This document shows positions 20,371 through 28,204 of a stretch of DNA of 58,924 nucleotides, in pieces. Within the stretch, counting starts at the first letter, position 1. Each line of letters opens with the position of its first letter. This DNA comes from an uncultured Pelagibacteraceae bacterium. Lineage in GTDB: Bacteria > Pseudomonadota > Alphaproteobacteria > Pelagibacterales > Pelagibacteraceae. Where the stretch lies: the NCBI GenBank assembly GCA_902619745.1, contig CACNFL010000007.1:1-58924 (forward strand), written 5' to 3'. Below the pieces are notes generated by a model that saw only the letters and a list, made by a program, of their open reading frames with translations, had not been told where the DNA came from and searched no databases. The translations under genes were made by a program, and so were the position numbers.

Positions 20371-21494
20371 TGAGTGATGATATTAAAAAAGGCTTACTAG
20401 GTATTGTTGTAGATGAAACAGAAGTATCAAAAGTAATGCCAGAAATAAATTCTCTTACTTATAGAGGTTATGCAGCTCAAGATTTATGTGAATACTGTAG
20501 ATTTGAAGAAGTTGCATATCTAATTCTTAACAAGGATCTCCCAAATACTATACAACTTAGACAATTTGAAAAAGAAGAGAGAAATAACAGAGAATTAACT
20601 AAGAATTTATATGAAATAATTAAACACATGCCAAAAAAATCTCATCCAATGGATGTTGCAAGAACTGCTGTGAGTGTTATGGGATTAGAGGATAAAGAAA
20701 CTACAGACTCTTCACCAGAAGCAAATATGAGAAAATCTCTTAGAATTTTTTCAAAAACTCCAACTGCCTTAGCTGCTTTCTATAGAATAAGAAAAGGTAA
20801 AAAAATAATTAAACCAAAAAAAACTTTAACGTTCGCTGAAAACTTTTTTTATATGTGCTTCGGTAAAGTGCCTCAAAAAGAAATTGTTAAAGCTTTTGAT
20901 GTATCTTTAATTTTATATGCGGAACATAGTTTTAATGTTTCAACTTTTACAGCAAGAACAATTACGAGTAGCTTATCTGATATACATGGTGCAATAACAG
21001 GCGCAATTGCTAGTTTAAAAGGTCCACTTCACGGTGGAGCTAATGAAGAGGTGATGCATATGATGAACAAAATTAAAAAACCAGAAAATGCATTAAAATG
21101 GATAAACGATGCACTTAAAAATAAAGAAGTTGTAATGGGATTTGGACATAGAGTTTATAAATCAGGTGACTCTAGAGTTCCGACTATGAGAAAATACTTC
21201 GGTAAAGTTGCTAAACTTAAAAAAGATAAAAAATTTGAAAAAATCTATGACATTGTTGAAAAAGTAATGATTAAAAAGAAAAATATTCATCCTAATGTTG
21301 ATTACCCAACAGGGCCTACTTATCATTTAATGGGTTTCGACACTGATTTTTTTACTCCAATATTTGTAATTTCTAGAATAACAGGTTGGTCAGCTCATAT
21401 AATGGAGCAACATGCGGCTAATAAACTTATTAGACCATTAGCTAGCTACAAAGGCAGTAAACACAGGAAAGTAATGCAATTAAATCAAAGATAG
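20370..21494 (+). CDS. prpC: 2-Methylcitrate synthase (citrate synthase family)
   Basis: PrpC condenses propionyl-CoA with oxaloacetate. The 374-residue protein has the citrate-synthase motifs LHGGANEEVM with a catalytic His, GFGHRVYKSGDSR and the catalytic Asp in MGFDTDFFTPIF. The short length and the position directly after prpD and prpB argue for methylcitrate synthase rather than the TCA-cycle enzyme, although such enzymes can use acetyl-CoA too. It ends one base before a convergent gene. Confidence 0.92.
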   Translation: MSDDIKKGLLGIVVDETEVSKVMPEINSLTYRGYAAQDLCEYCRFEEVAYLILNKDLPNTIQLRQFEKEERNNRELTKNLYEIIKHMPKKSHPMDVARTAVSVMGLEDKETTDSSPEANMRKSLRIFSKTPTALAAFYRIRKGKKIIKPKKTLTFAENFFYMCFGKVPQKEIVKAFDVSLILYAEHSFNVSTFTARTITSSLSDIHGAITGAIASLKGPLHGGANEEVMHMMNKIKKPENALKWINDALKNKEVVMGFGHRVYKSGDSRVPTMRKYFGKVAKLKKDKKFEKIYDIVEKVMIKKKNIHPNVDYPTGPTYHLMGFDTDFFTPIFVISRITGWSAHIMEQHAANKLIRPLASYKGSKHRKVMQLNQR

Positions 21495-21495
21495 T

Positions 21496-22125
21496 CTAGC
21501 TTTTTTCTATCTTCGCAAATCTACCATTAGATAATATTGAACATATAAAACTGTTGTTTTCTATAAATTCGTCAATTGCTTTTTTAACCCCAGGCGCATA
21601 ACTCAAATCATAATCATCGCACAAAACCACTCCATTGTTTAAAATAACCTCTTTGCAACATTCTAAATCATTTTTAACTGTATTGTACTCATGACCACCA
21701 TCTAAAAAAACATAATCTATTTTTTTCATATCAATTTTACTTAAAATTTTATTTGAATTTCCTTTTATTAAATGAATGTTATCTTTAAATTTATTTAATA
21801 AATCTTTTACTGCTTCTAAACTGTAAGGGTTTTGTCTTTTAATATATTTAAAATAAATTGTTTTTAATGGGTTTGAGAATTTTGTATTTGGAATTATTTC
21901 ACTTTTATTTTCATCATTCTCTTCAAATAAATCTAAACCAATGTATTTAAATTCTTTGCCATGAATATTACACAATAATTCACATACATTTCTTGCTGTT
22001 ACACCATGAAATACTCCTACTTCAAGAAATGTTTTTGGTTTTTTTGAAGCTATTTCATTTAAAAATAGCTCCCCAACACCTTTTTGTTTTAGGCTAGTTT
22101 TTCTAAAGTATTTTTTATACTTCAA
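21496..22125 (-). CDS. Class I SAM-dependent methyltransferase
   Basis: The 209-residue protein resembles the Methyltransf_24 group. It has motif I FLEVGVFHGVTARN (about residues 34-47), a GLDLFEEND strand end, VFLDGGHEYNTVKNDLE and a VVLCDDYD segment. FLDGGH is typical of methyltransferases found near glycan and sulfate-transfer genes. The best start is TTG at 22123-22125; an in-frame stop lies five codons further upstream. It lies just downstream of the small lipoprotein gene. Substrate is unknown. Confidence 0.75.
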   Translation of the reverse strand: MKYKKYFRKTSLKQKGVGELFLNEIASKKPKTFLEVGVFHGVTARNVCELLCNIHGKEFKYIGLDLFEENDENKSEIIPNTKFSNPLKTIYFKYIKRQNPYSLEAVKDLLNKFKDNIHLIKGNSNKILSKIDMKKIDYVFLDGGHEYNTVKNDLECCKEVILNNGVVLCDDYDLSYAPGVKKAIDEFIENNSFICSILSNGRFAKIEKS

Positions 22126-22132
22126 AATATTT

Positions 22133-22306
22133 TCAATCTAAGTCAAGATCTCCACATGTAACTTTTGTAAATACACATGTAGAATAATGATAAGTACTTT
22201 TCACATCTTTAACAATACCAAGCGCTGTTCCCTCAACAGTTCCTGTTACTGTATTGCAGCCTGAGAAAATTAAGAAAAAAAATAATACATAATATTTTTT
22301 TAGCAT
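22133..22306 (-). CDS. Small lipoprotein, entericidin-like size
   Basis: A 57-residue frame begins with a short basic and hydrophobic signal (MLKKYYVLFFFLIF) and a lipobox ending at Cys17 (IFSGC). The mature part NTVTGTVEGTALGIVKDVKS resembles the short Gly/Thr/Val-rich lipoproteins of the entericidin type, and three more Cys (C44, C51 region and the lipid Cys) are present. It fills the gap between nrdB and the methyltransferase. An outer-membrane lipoprotein is inferred; function is unknown. Confidence 0.65.
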   Translation of the reverse strand: MLKKYYVLFFFLIFSGCNTVTGTVEGTALGIVKDVKSTYHYSTCVFTKVTCGDLDLD

Positions 22307-22311
22307 TTATT

Positions 22312-23319
22312 TTAACTAAAAGCTTCTGCCCAAGTACCTTGAGTTGATGCTTTAGAATATTCTGTAGCTCTACCCTCGAAGAAATTCATATGCTCTACAG
22401 CGTTAAGCATTGTGTCCAACCAAGTTAGTGGATTTTTTTGAACATCATAAATTGGTTCTAATCCTAATTGAATAAGTCTTCTATTCGCAATGAACCTTAT
22501 ATAATCTTTAACTTCTTGGGCGGTTAAACCTTCCATAGGACCCATTTCAAAAGCTAAATCAATAAAAGCATCTTCATGCTCGACAATTATTCTACAAGCT
22601 TCATAAAGTTCTTTTTTTAATTTCGGTGTCCAAATTTCAGGGTTTTCTTTTATAAATTCTTTAAAAATTCTAATCATTGAATTACAATGAAGTGTTTCAT
22701 CTCTTACGGACCAAGTAACTATCTGTCCCATTCCTTTCATTTTATTGTGTCTTGGAAAATTCAATAAAATTGCAAAACTTGCAAACAACTGTAATCCTTC
22801 TGTAAAAGCACTAAACACTGCAACTGTTTTTGCTATATCCTCTTTAGAATTTACATTGAAACCCTGCATGTAATCGTACTTGTCTTTCATCTCTTTGTAT
22901 TTCATGAAAGCCGAGTACTCTGACTCAGGCATACCAATAGTATCTAAAAGATGAGAATAAGCAGCTACATGAACTGTTTCCATCGCTGCAAATGCTGTCA
23001 TCATCATTAATACTTCTGTTGGTTTAAATACAGTTGTGTAATGTCTTAAATAACAATTATTAACTTCTACATCTGCTTGAGTAAAAAATCTAAAAATTTG
23101 AGTTAATAAATTTTTTTCTGGTTGAGATAAATTCTTTTGCCAATCTCTAACATCGTCTCCTAAAGGGACTTCTTCAGGTAACCAATGAATTCTTTGTTGA
23201 GTTAACCATGCATCATAACACCATGGATATCTAAAAGGTTTGTAAACTGGGTTTTCTACTAATAGACCCATCTTTTTTGGTTGAATAATCTCTTTATTAA
23301 TTTTTTCTGCTACTGACAT
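22312..23319 (-). CDS. nrdB: Class I ribonucleotide reductase, beta (radical) subunit
   Basis: NrdB carries the metal centre and radical that start ribonucleotide reduction in NrdA. The diiron-type ligands are visible in FTQADVEVNN and METVHVAAYSHLL, where Glu-x2-His-x3-Tyr has the spacing of E. coli E115/H118/Y122, so a radical-bearing Tyr is present; DETLHC and EHEDAFID follow. The ATG at 23317-23319 is chosen over a GTG nine bases upstream because GAGGAG lies eight bases before it. It overlaps the nrdA end by ten bases. Confidence 0.93.
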   Translation of the reverse strand: MSVAEKINKEIIQPKKMGLLVENPVYKPFRYPWCYDAWLTQQRIHWLPEEVPLGDDVRDWQKNLSQPEKNLLTQIFRFFTQADVEVNNCYLRHYTTVFKPTEVLMMMTAFAAMETVHVAAYSHLLDTIGMPESEYSAFMKYKEMKDKYDYMQGFNVNSKEDIAKTVAVFSAFTEGLQLFASFAILLNFPRHNKMKGMGQIVTWSVRDETLHCNSMIRIFKEFIKENPEIWTPKLKKELYEACRIIVEHEDAFIDLAFEMGPMEGLTAQEVKDYIRFIANRRLIQLGLEPIYDVQKNPLTWLDTMLNAVEHMNFFEGRATEYSKASTQGTWAEAFS

Positions 23320-25250
23320 GATAAACACTCCTCGTACTCTGGCTGCTCGTTAGATTGTTGATTTTTAGATTTATAAACATTTGCTGTTATATCGGTTGAT
23401 TTAGCATCATTGATATTTTCAGCTCTTTGAATTGATTTTGATCTACAGTAATAAAGGCTTTTTAGGCCTTTTTTCCATGCATCAAAATGAATTTTGTGTA
23501 ATTCTTTTTTATGAACATCTGCTGGTAAAAATAAATTTACTGATTGAGCTTGTGAGATATAAGGAGTTCTGTCACCACTAAGTTCAATTATCCAATTTTG
23601 ATTAAGCTCAAATGCTGTTTTAAATACATCTTTTTCTAAATCAGTTAAGAAATCTAGATGACTAATAGATCCTTGATTAGTAGTGATTGTAGACCATGTT
23701 TCGTCATCATTTTTACCGTGACTTTGTAATATTTCTTCTAAATATCTATTTCTAACATTGAATGATCCTGACAAAGTTTTGTGTGTATAGCTGTTTGCTG
23801 CAATAGGTTCTACTCCTGGTGATGCTCCTCCACAAATAATTGAAATTGAAGCAGTTGGAGCTATTGCTGTCTTATTGGAAAATCTTTCTTTGTAACCATA
23901 TTCAGCTGCATCAGGACACGCGCCTCTCTCTTCTGCTAAATCTTTAGAGGCTTGATTTACTTTCTCATGAATGTTTTTAAAGATTTTTTTATTCCATGAC
24001 TTTGCCATTACAGACTCGAGTGGAATTCTATTTTTTTGTAAAAATGAATGAAAGCCCATTACACCTAAACCAACACTTCTTTCTCTTTCTGCTGAGTATT
24101 TTGCATCTTTGAATTGATCAGGTGCTTTATTAATAAAATCTGATAAGACATTATCCAAAAATCTCATTACATCATTAATCATATCTGGATCGTCTTTCCA
24201 CTCGTCATATTTTTCTAAATTTAAAGAAGATAAACAACAAACCGCCGTTCTGTCTCTTCCATCTTTATCAATTCCTGTTGGTAAAGTTATTTCACTACAT
24301 AAGTTAGAAGTTTTAACTGTAAGGTTTGCTAACTTGTGATGTTGAGGAATTTGTCTGTTAACAGTATCAATATAAATTATATACGGTTCACCAGTTTCAA
24401 TTCTTGCAGTTAATAATCTTATCCATAAATTTCTTGCAGAAATAGTTTGTTGAACGCTGCCATCTGCTGGACTTTTCAATGCCCACTGCTCATCAGTTTC
24501 TACAGCTCTCATAAAGGCATCAGAAACTAAAACACCATGATGTAAATTTAATGCTTTTCTATTTGGATCACCACCAGTAGGTCTTCTCATTTCAATAAAC
24601 TCTTCTATTTCAGGATGATCAATTGGAAGATAACATGCTGCAGAACCTCTTCTTAATGATCCTTGACTGATAGCCATAGTTAAAGAGTCCATAACTTTAA
24701 TAAAAGGAATTATTCCAGAAGTTTTTCCAACTCTTCCTATTTTTTCACCAATAGATCTTAAGTTGCCCCAGTAACTTCCAATTCCTCCACCCTTTGCTGC
24801 TAACCAAACATTCTCGCTCCATAAATCAAGAATGCCTCCTAAGCTATCAGATGCTTCATTTAAAAAACATGAAATTGGTAATCCTCTTTTTGTACCACCA
24901 TTTGACAAAACTGGTGTAGCTGGCATGAACCAAAGATTGCTTATATAATTATAAATTCTTTGAGCGTGCAAATTATCATCTGAATATGTGCTTGCTACTC
25001 TTGCAAATAAATCTTGATAAGATTCGTTCAAACCTAAATATCTGTCTTTTAAAGTTGCTTTACCAAAGTCTGTAAGATTTGCATCTTTCGAACGATCAAT
25101 TTTAATTATGATGCCTTTGTCATTTTGAAATAGTTCTGTTTCGTTATTTAATGAGAAAAGATCAGGCTTATTTATCTTAGAAACTTCTTTAACTTCTGGG
25201 CTATATTCAGAGACAGCTTTTTTGAGGGCTTGAGAAAGAATCTTATTCAT
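23310..25250 (-). CDS. nrdA: Class I ribonucleotide reductase, alpha subunit
   Basis: NrdA reduces ribonucleoside diphosphates to deoxy forms. The 646-residue protein has the catalytic core: PATPVLSNGG, LPISCFLNEASDS with an active Cys, the NLCSEITLP loop with its Cys-x-Glu, and a C-terminal redox pair in ECLSCQ. It begins almost directly with the core, so the N-terminal ATP-cone (overall activity site) of E. coli NrdA (761 residues) is missing. Two NrdR-like boxes lie upstream. nrdA and nrdB overlap and form an operon. Confidence 0.94.
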   Translation of the reverse strand: MNKILSQALKKAVSEYSPEVKEVSKINKPDLFSLNNETELFQNDKGIIIKIDRSKDANLTDFGKATLKDRYLGLNESYQDLFARVASTYSDDNLHAQRIYNYISNLWFMPATPVLSNGGTKRGLPISCFLNEASDSLGGILDLWSENVWLAAKGGGIGSYWGNLRSIGEKIGRVGKTSGIIPFIKVMDSLTMAISQGSLRRGSAACYLPIDHPEIEEFIEMRRPTGGDPNRKALNLHHGVLVSDAFMRAVETDEQWALKSPADGSVQQTISARNLWIRLLTARIETGEPYIIYIDTVNRQIPQHHKLANLTVKTSNLCSEITLPTGIDKDGRDRTAVCCLSSLNLEKYDEWKDDPDMINDVMRFLDNVLSDFINKAPDQFKDAKYSAERERSVGLGVMGFHSFLQKNRIPLESVMAKSWNKKIFKNIHEKVNQASKDLAEERGACPDAAEYGYKERFSNKTAIAPTASISIICGGASPGVEPIAANSYTHKTLSGSFNVRNRYLEEILQSHGKNDDETWSTITTNQGSISHLDFLTDLEKDVFKTAFELNQNWIIELSGDRTPYISQAQSVNLFLPADVHKKELHKIHFDAWKKGLKSLYYCRSKSIQRAENINDAKSTDITANVYKSKNQQSNEQPEYEECLSCQ

Positions 25251-25283
25251 AAATTTTAATTATATTTTGTTATTAGTACGAAA

Positions 25284-25330
25284 ACAACTATATGTTGTAG
25301 GCGTTTGTCGTAAATATACTATATAAACTT
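25284..25330 (-). promoter_or_regulatory. Tandem NrdR-like boxes upstream of nrdAB
   Basis: Two 16-base elements, ACAACTATATGTTGTA (25284-25299) and TATACTATATAAACTT (25315-25330), share a central CTATAT and have cores exactly 31 bases apart. Paired NrdR boxes in other bacteria are near-palindromes with a TATAT core spaced about three helical turns, and they overlap ribonucleotide reductase promoters. The pair sits 34-80 bases before the nrdA start. Binding is inferred from pattern and position. Confidence 0.55.
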
Positions 25331-25430
25331 TAGTACAATAGAACATTTATAGAACGCGACAAAATGATAATCAATAAAAAAATAAATTTTTTTGCAAGAA
25401 ATTAATAAAAAAAGAGTAAGAAAATAGGTA

Positions 25431-26885
25431 ATGAATCAAAACGTAAAAATAGACCCATTTGGCTTTAGAGAATATGACGCTCGATGGTTGTATAAAAAAG
25501 ACATAAATTTAGCTGGTATAGAGAATCTTGGAAGAGGACTTGGAACACAAGTAAAAATTCATACTAAAAAAGAAAATCCAAGAATCATCGTTGGACATGA
25601 TTATCGTTCTTATAGTGAGGAAATAAAAAAAGCTCTTAAAAAAGGATTACTGTCTACAGGATGCAGTATAGAAGATATTGGTCTGTCATTATCTCCCATG
25701 GTTTATTTTGCACAATTTAATTTAGATGCAGATGCAGTTGCTATGGTTACAGCAAGTCATAATGAAAATGGTTGGACTGGTGTTAAAATGGGAATCAAAA
25801 AAGGTCTAACCCATGCACCAGAGGAAATGAAAGAATTAAAAGAAATCACCTTAAGTGAAAAGTTCACAAAAGGCGAAGGTAGTGAAAAACAAATAAAAGA
25901 TTTTGATAAAATTTATAAGAATGACTTAATTAGTAAAAACAAAATTAAGAAAAAAATTAAAGCTGTGGTGGCTTGTGGAAATGGAACAGCAGGTGTTTTT
26001 GCCCCAGATATTCTAAGAGGTATTGGATGTGAGGTAATAGAATTAGATTGTAATCTGGATTGGAATTTTCCTAAATACAATCCAAATCCAGAGGATCTGG
26101 AAATGCTTCATGAAATAGCAAAAGTAGTTAAAAAAAACAATGCTGATATAGGGTTTGGATTTGATGGTGATGGAGATAGGGTTGGAGTTATTGACGATAA
26201 GGGTAATGAAATATTTTCAGATAAAATTGGTCTTCTAATTGCTAGAAATCTATCAAACAAACATAAAAATTCTAAATTTGTAGTAGATGTAAAATCAACA
26301 GGTTTGTACTCAAAAGATAAAATCTTATTAGAAAACAACTGTGAAACAATTTATTGGAAAACAGGTCATTCTCATATTAAAAGAAAAGTGAACACTGAAA
26401 AAGCTTTAGCTGGATTTGAGAAAAGTGGTCATTTTTTCTTCAATCAGCCATTAGGTTTTGGGTATGATGATGGTATCAATTCAGCAATTCAAGTGTGTCA
26501 CTTACTAGATAATCAAAATAAAAAAATGAGTGAAATTATTAGTGAATTACCTAACACATTTCAAACACCGACTATGGCACCTTTTTGCAAAGATGAAGAG
26601 AAGTATATTGTTGTTGAAGAACTAGTTAAACAAATTAAAAATTTAAAAGAAAACAAAACTGAAATAGATGGCCAAGTTATTGATGATATTTTAACTGTTA
26701 ATGGAGTTAGATTTTCATTTGAAGATGGTTCGTGGGGACTTATAAGAGCTTCTTCAAACAAACCATCTTTGGTTATTGTTACTGAAAGCCCAACATCAGA
26801 TGAAAGAAAGAAAAAAATCTTTGATTTTATTGACGATTTGTTACAAAAAACAGGTAGAGTTGGTGAATATGATCAGAAAATTTAA
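25431..26885 (+). CDS. Phosphomannomutase/phosphoglucomutase
   Basis: The 484-residue protein is an alpha-D-phosphohexomutase that interconverts 1- and 6-phosphates of mannose or glucose for sugar-nucleotide synthesis. It has the phosphoserine loop TASHNENGWTG, the metal loop GFDGDGDRVGV, the sugar-binding GFEKSGHFFF (usual form GEMSGH/GEFSGH) and a C-terminal phosphate-binding RASSNKPSLVI. It is divergent from nrdAB and its stop overlaps the end of the convergent coiled-coil gene by four bases. Sugar preference cannot be read from the sequence. Confidence 0.9.
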   Translation: MNQNVKIDPFGFREYDARWLYKKDINLAGIENLGRGLGTQVKIHTKKENPRIIVGHDYRSYSEEIKKALKKGLLSTGCSIEDIGLSLSPMVYFAQFNLDADAVAMVTASHNENGWTGVKMGIKKGLTHAPEEMKELKEITLSEKFTKGEGSEKQIKDFDKIYKNDLISKNKIKKKIKAVVACGNGTAGVFAPDILRGIGCEVIELDCNLDWNFPKYNPNPEDLEMLHEIAKVVKKNNADIGFGFDGDGDRVGVIDDKGNEIFSDKIGLLIARNLSNKHKNSKFVVDVKSTGLYSKDKILLENNCETIYWKTGHSHIKRKVNTEKALAGFEKSGHFFFNQPLGFGYDDGINSAIQVCHLLDNQNKKMSEIISELPNTFQTPTMAPFCKDEEKYIVVEELVKQIKNLKENKTEIDGQVIDDILTVNGVRFSFEDGSWGLIRASSNKPSLVIVTESPTSDERKKKIFDFIDDLLQKTGRVGEYDQKI

Positions 26886-27985
26886 TTTTTTAAATTATCT
26901 TCATCAGTTTTAGTTTTAAAATTATCTTCTTCAGTTTTAGTTTCTAGATTGTCACCGTTCTGATTATTATCTTGCTCAGAAATTTCATCACAATAAAATT
27001 TTTTTACAAGCTCTTCTTCTTTTAATCGTTGCTCCTCATCAAATTTTTTCTCCCATTCTTTCATTCGCCTATTTTCCTCTTCAGTTCTTTCTTTTTGAGC
27101 TATTTCAGCTAATCTGGTTCTTTCGTTTTCTTCTTCAATTCTTTTTTGTCTTTCCTCCTCTATTTTCAATTCTCTTTCTCTTTGGCGTCTTTCATTTTCT
27201 TTATTTATTCTCTCACGTTCTGCTTCTTTAAGTTCTTTTTCTTTGATTCTTAATTCCTCTTCCTTGGCTTTTTGCTCAGTCTCCTCTTTTAAAATCTGTC
27301 TTTGAATTTCCTGCTGTCTTTCAGTTTCTAGATCTCTTAATCTTTCTTCCATTTCTTTAAGTTTTTCTTGCTCATATTTCAGCTTTCTAGCTGCTTCTCT
27401 TAATCTTTGTTCTTCCTCAAGTCTATTTTTTCTTTCAATTTCTTTTAATCTTATTTTTTCTTGTCTTTCTTTTTCTTTTTCCTCTCTTCTCTTTTGAGCT
27501 TCAATTTCTTTATTTTTTAATTCTTCCTCTTTAATTTTAATATTTTCTTCTCTAATTCTTTGTCTCTCTAACATTTTTAGCCTTAAATCTTCTTCTTTAA
27601 GCTTTCTGGCTTCCTCTCTAAGTTTTCTACTTTCTTCGTCTTTAATTTTTTTCTGTTCTATTTTAATTCTTTGAGCTTCTATTTTACGTCTTTTTTCTTC
27701 ATTCTTTTTTTCTTGCTTTTCATTTTCAATGATTAATTTTTTTTGAAAAAGAAGTTTCTTTCTTTCTTCTTTCAGTTCATCTTGTTTAGCTTTTTTCGCT
27801 AATTTTTTTTCTAAAATTAATTCTCTTTTCTTTTCTTTTTCTAATTGTTTTTGTAATGCTAAATCTTTTTTAACTTTGTTTTTTTTAAAATCATTTAAAA
27901 ATGAGGAAAACTTATTTTTTGATTTATCTATTGGATCAAATAAATTTTTTTTAATATTTTTATTAATGTCTTTTATTGAAACCAT
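26882..27985 (-). CDS. Long highly charged coiled-coil protein
   Basis: About 367 residues are dominated by Glu, Lys and Arg in continuous helical segments (roughly residues 45-330) with no recognisable catalytic domain. The pattern suggests a rod-like coiled coil or single alpha-helix, similar in look to TolA-type linkers, but there is no membrane anchor. The start at ATG 27983-27985 (MVSIKDINKN) is preferred to a GTG ten codons upstream that would add an unconserved-looking hydrophobic leader. The C-terminus ends in an acidic 9-residue repeat (DNLETKTEE, DNFKTKTDE, DNLKN). Function unknown. Confidence 0.7.
   Translation of the reverse strand: MVSIKDINKNIKKNLFDPIDKSKNKFSSFLNDFKKNKVKKDLALQKQLEKEKKRELILEKKLAKKAKQDELKEERKKLLFQKKLIIENEKQEKKNEEKRRKIEAQRIKIEQKKIKDEESRKLREEARKLKEEDLRLKMLERQRIREENIKIKEEELKNKEIEAQKRREEKEKERQEKIRLKEIERKNRLEEEQRLREAARKLKYEQEKLKEMEERLRDLETERQQEIQRQILKEETEQKAKEEELRIKEKELKEAERERINKENERRQRERELKIEEERQKRIEEENERTRLAEIAQKERTEEENRRMKEWEKKFDEEQRLKEEELVKKFYCDEISEQDNNQNGDNLETKTEEDNFKTKTDEDNLKN
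26892..26945 (-). repeat. 27-bp tandem repeat, two copies
   Basis: Units 26892-26918 and 26919-26945 differ at a few bases and a degenerate third partial copy follows. They encode the C-terminal acidic nine-residue repeat of the coiled-coil protein, so the repeat unit keeps the reading frame. Copy number is a likely site of strain variation. Confidence 0.7.
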
Positions 27986-28078
27986 TTTTAAAAGTATCAA
28001 TTTGAATATTAACACTAAATATTATGTGTGGCTAAATTGAGTTTTTTTTTAAGACTAAATACAACTTATGATTGTTTG

Positions 28079-28200
28079 TGTTTAAATTAGTTGATAAATT
28101 GCATTTTCAACTAATAAGTGTTCATAAATATGTAAAGAATCACTTAGTTTGAACTGGTGAGGTGATGGAGGGAGACTGAAGTCACCTCTTTTTTTTTTTA
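28079..28200 (+). ncRNA. Candidate small RNA ending in an intrinsic terminator
   Basis: The gap between two minus-strand genes holds a plus-strand structured segment. A -10-like TATGAT is at 28067-28072. Then come a perfect 9-bp hairpin (28086-28094 with 28107-28115), a second stem (AAGTG TTC at 28116-28123 with GAA and CACTT at 28137-28145, one-base bulge), a small AGTT/AACT hairpin (28146-28155) and a 7-bp terminator stem. The predicted RNA is about 120 bases. No open frame fits and no known RNA family was recognised; no good -35 is seen. Confidence 0.45.
28159..28199 (+). terminator. Intrinsic terminator on the plus strand
   Basis: GAGGTGA (28159-28165) pairs with TCACCTC (28182-28188) around a 16-base loop, and the stem is followed by eleven T residues. 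The stem is GC-rich for this genome. There is no plus-strand gene that it could serve apart from a short transcript starting in this gap, since the genes on both sides are on the minus strand and its minus-strand reading has no T run. Confidence 0.75.
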
Positions 28201-28204
28201 CTTG

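Noticed and set aside
23320..23328. GTG start for nrdB
   Set aside because: The GTG falls partly in the GAGGAG ribosome site that serves the ATG at 23317-23319.
27000..27960. Low-complexity T/C-rich tract as a repeat element
   Set aside because: The bias is explained by the Glu/Lys/Arg codons of the coiled-coil gene on the minus strand.
27986..28015. GTG start for the coiled-coil protein
   Set aside because: It adds a hydrophobic ten-residue leader without a ribosome site; the ATG at 27983-27985 begins the charged protein.
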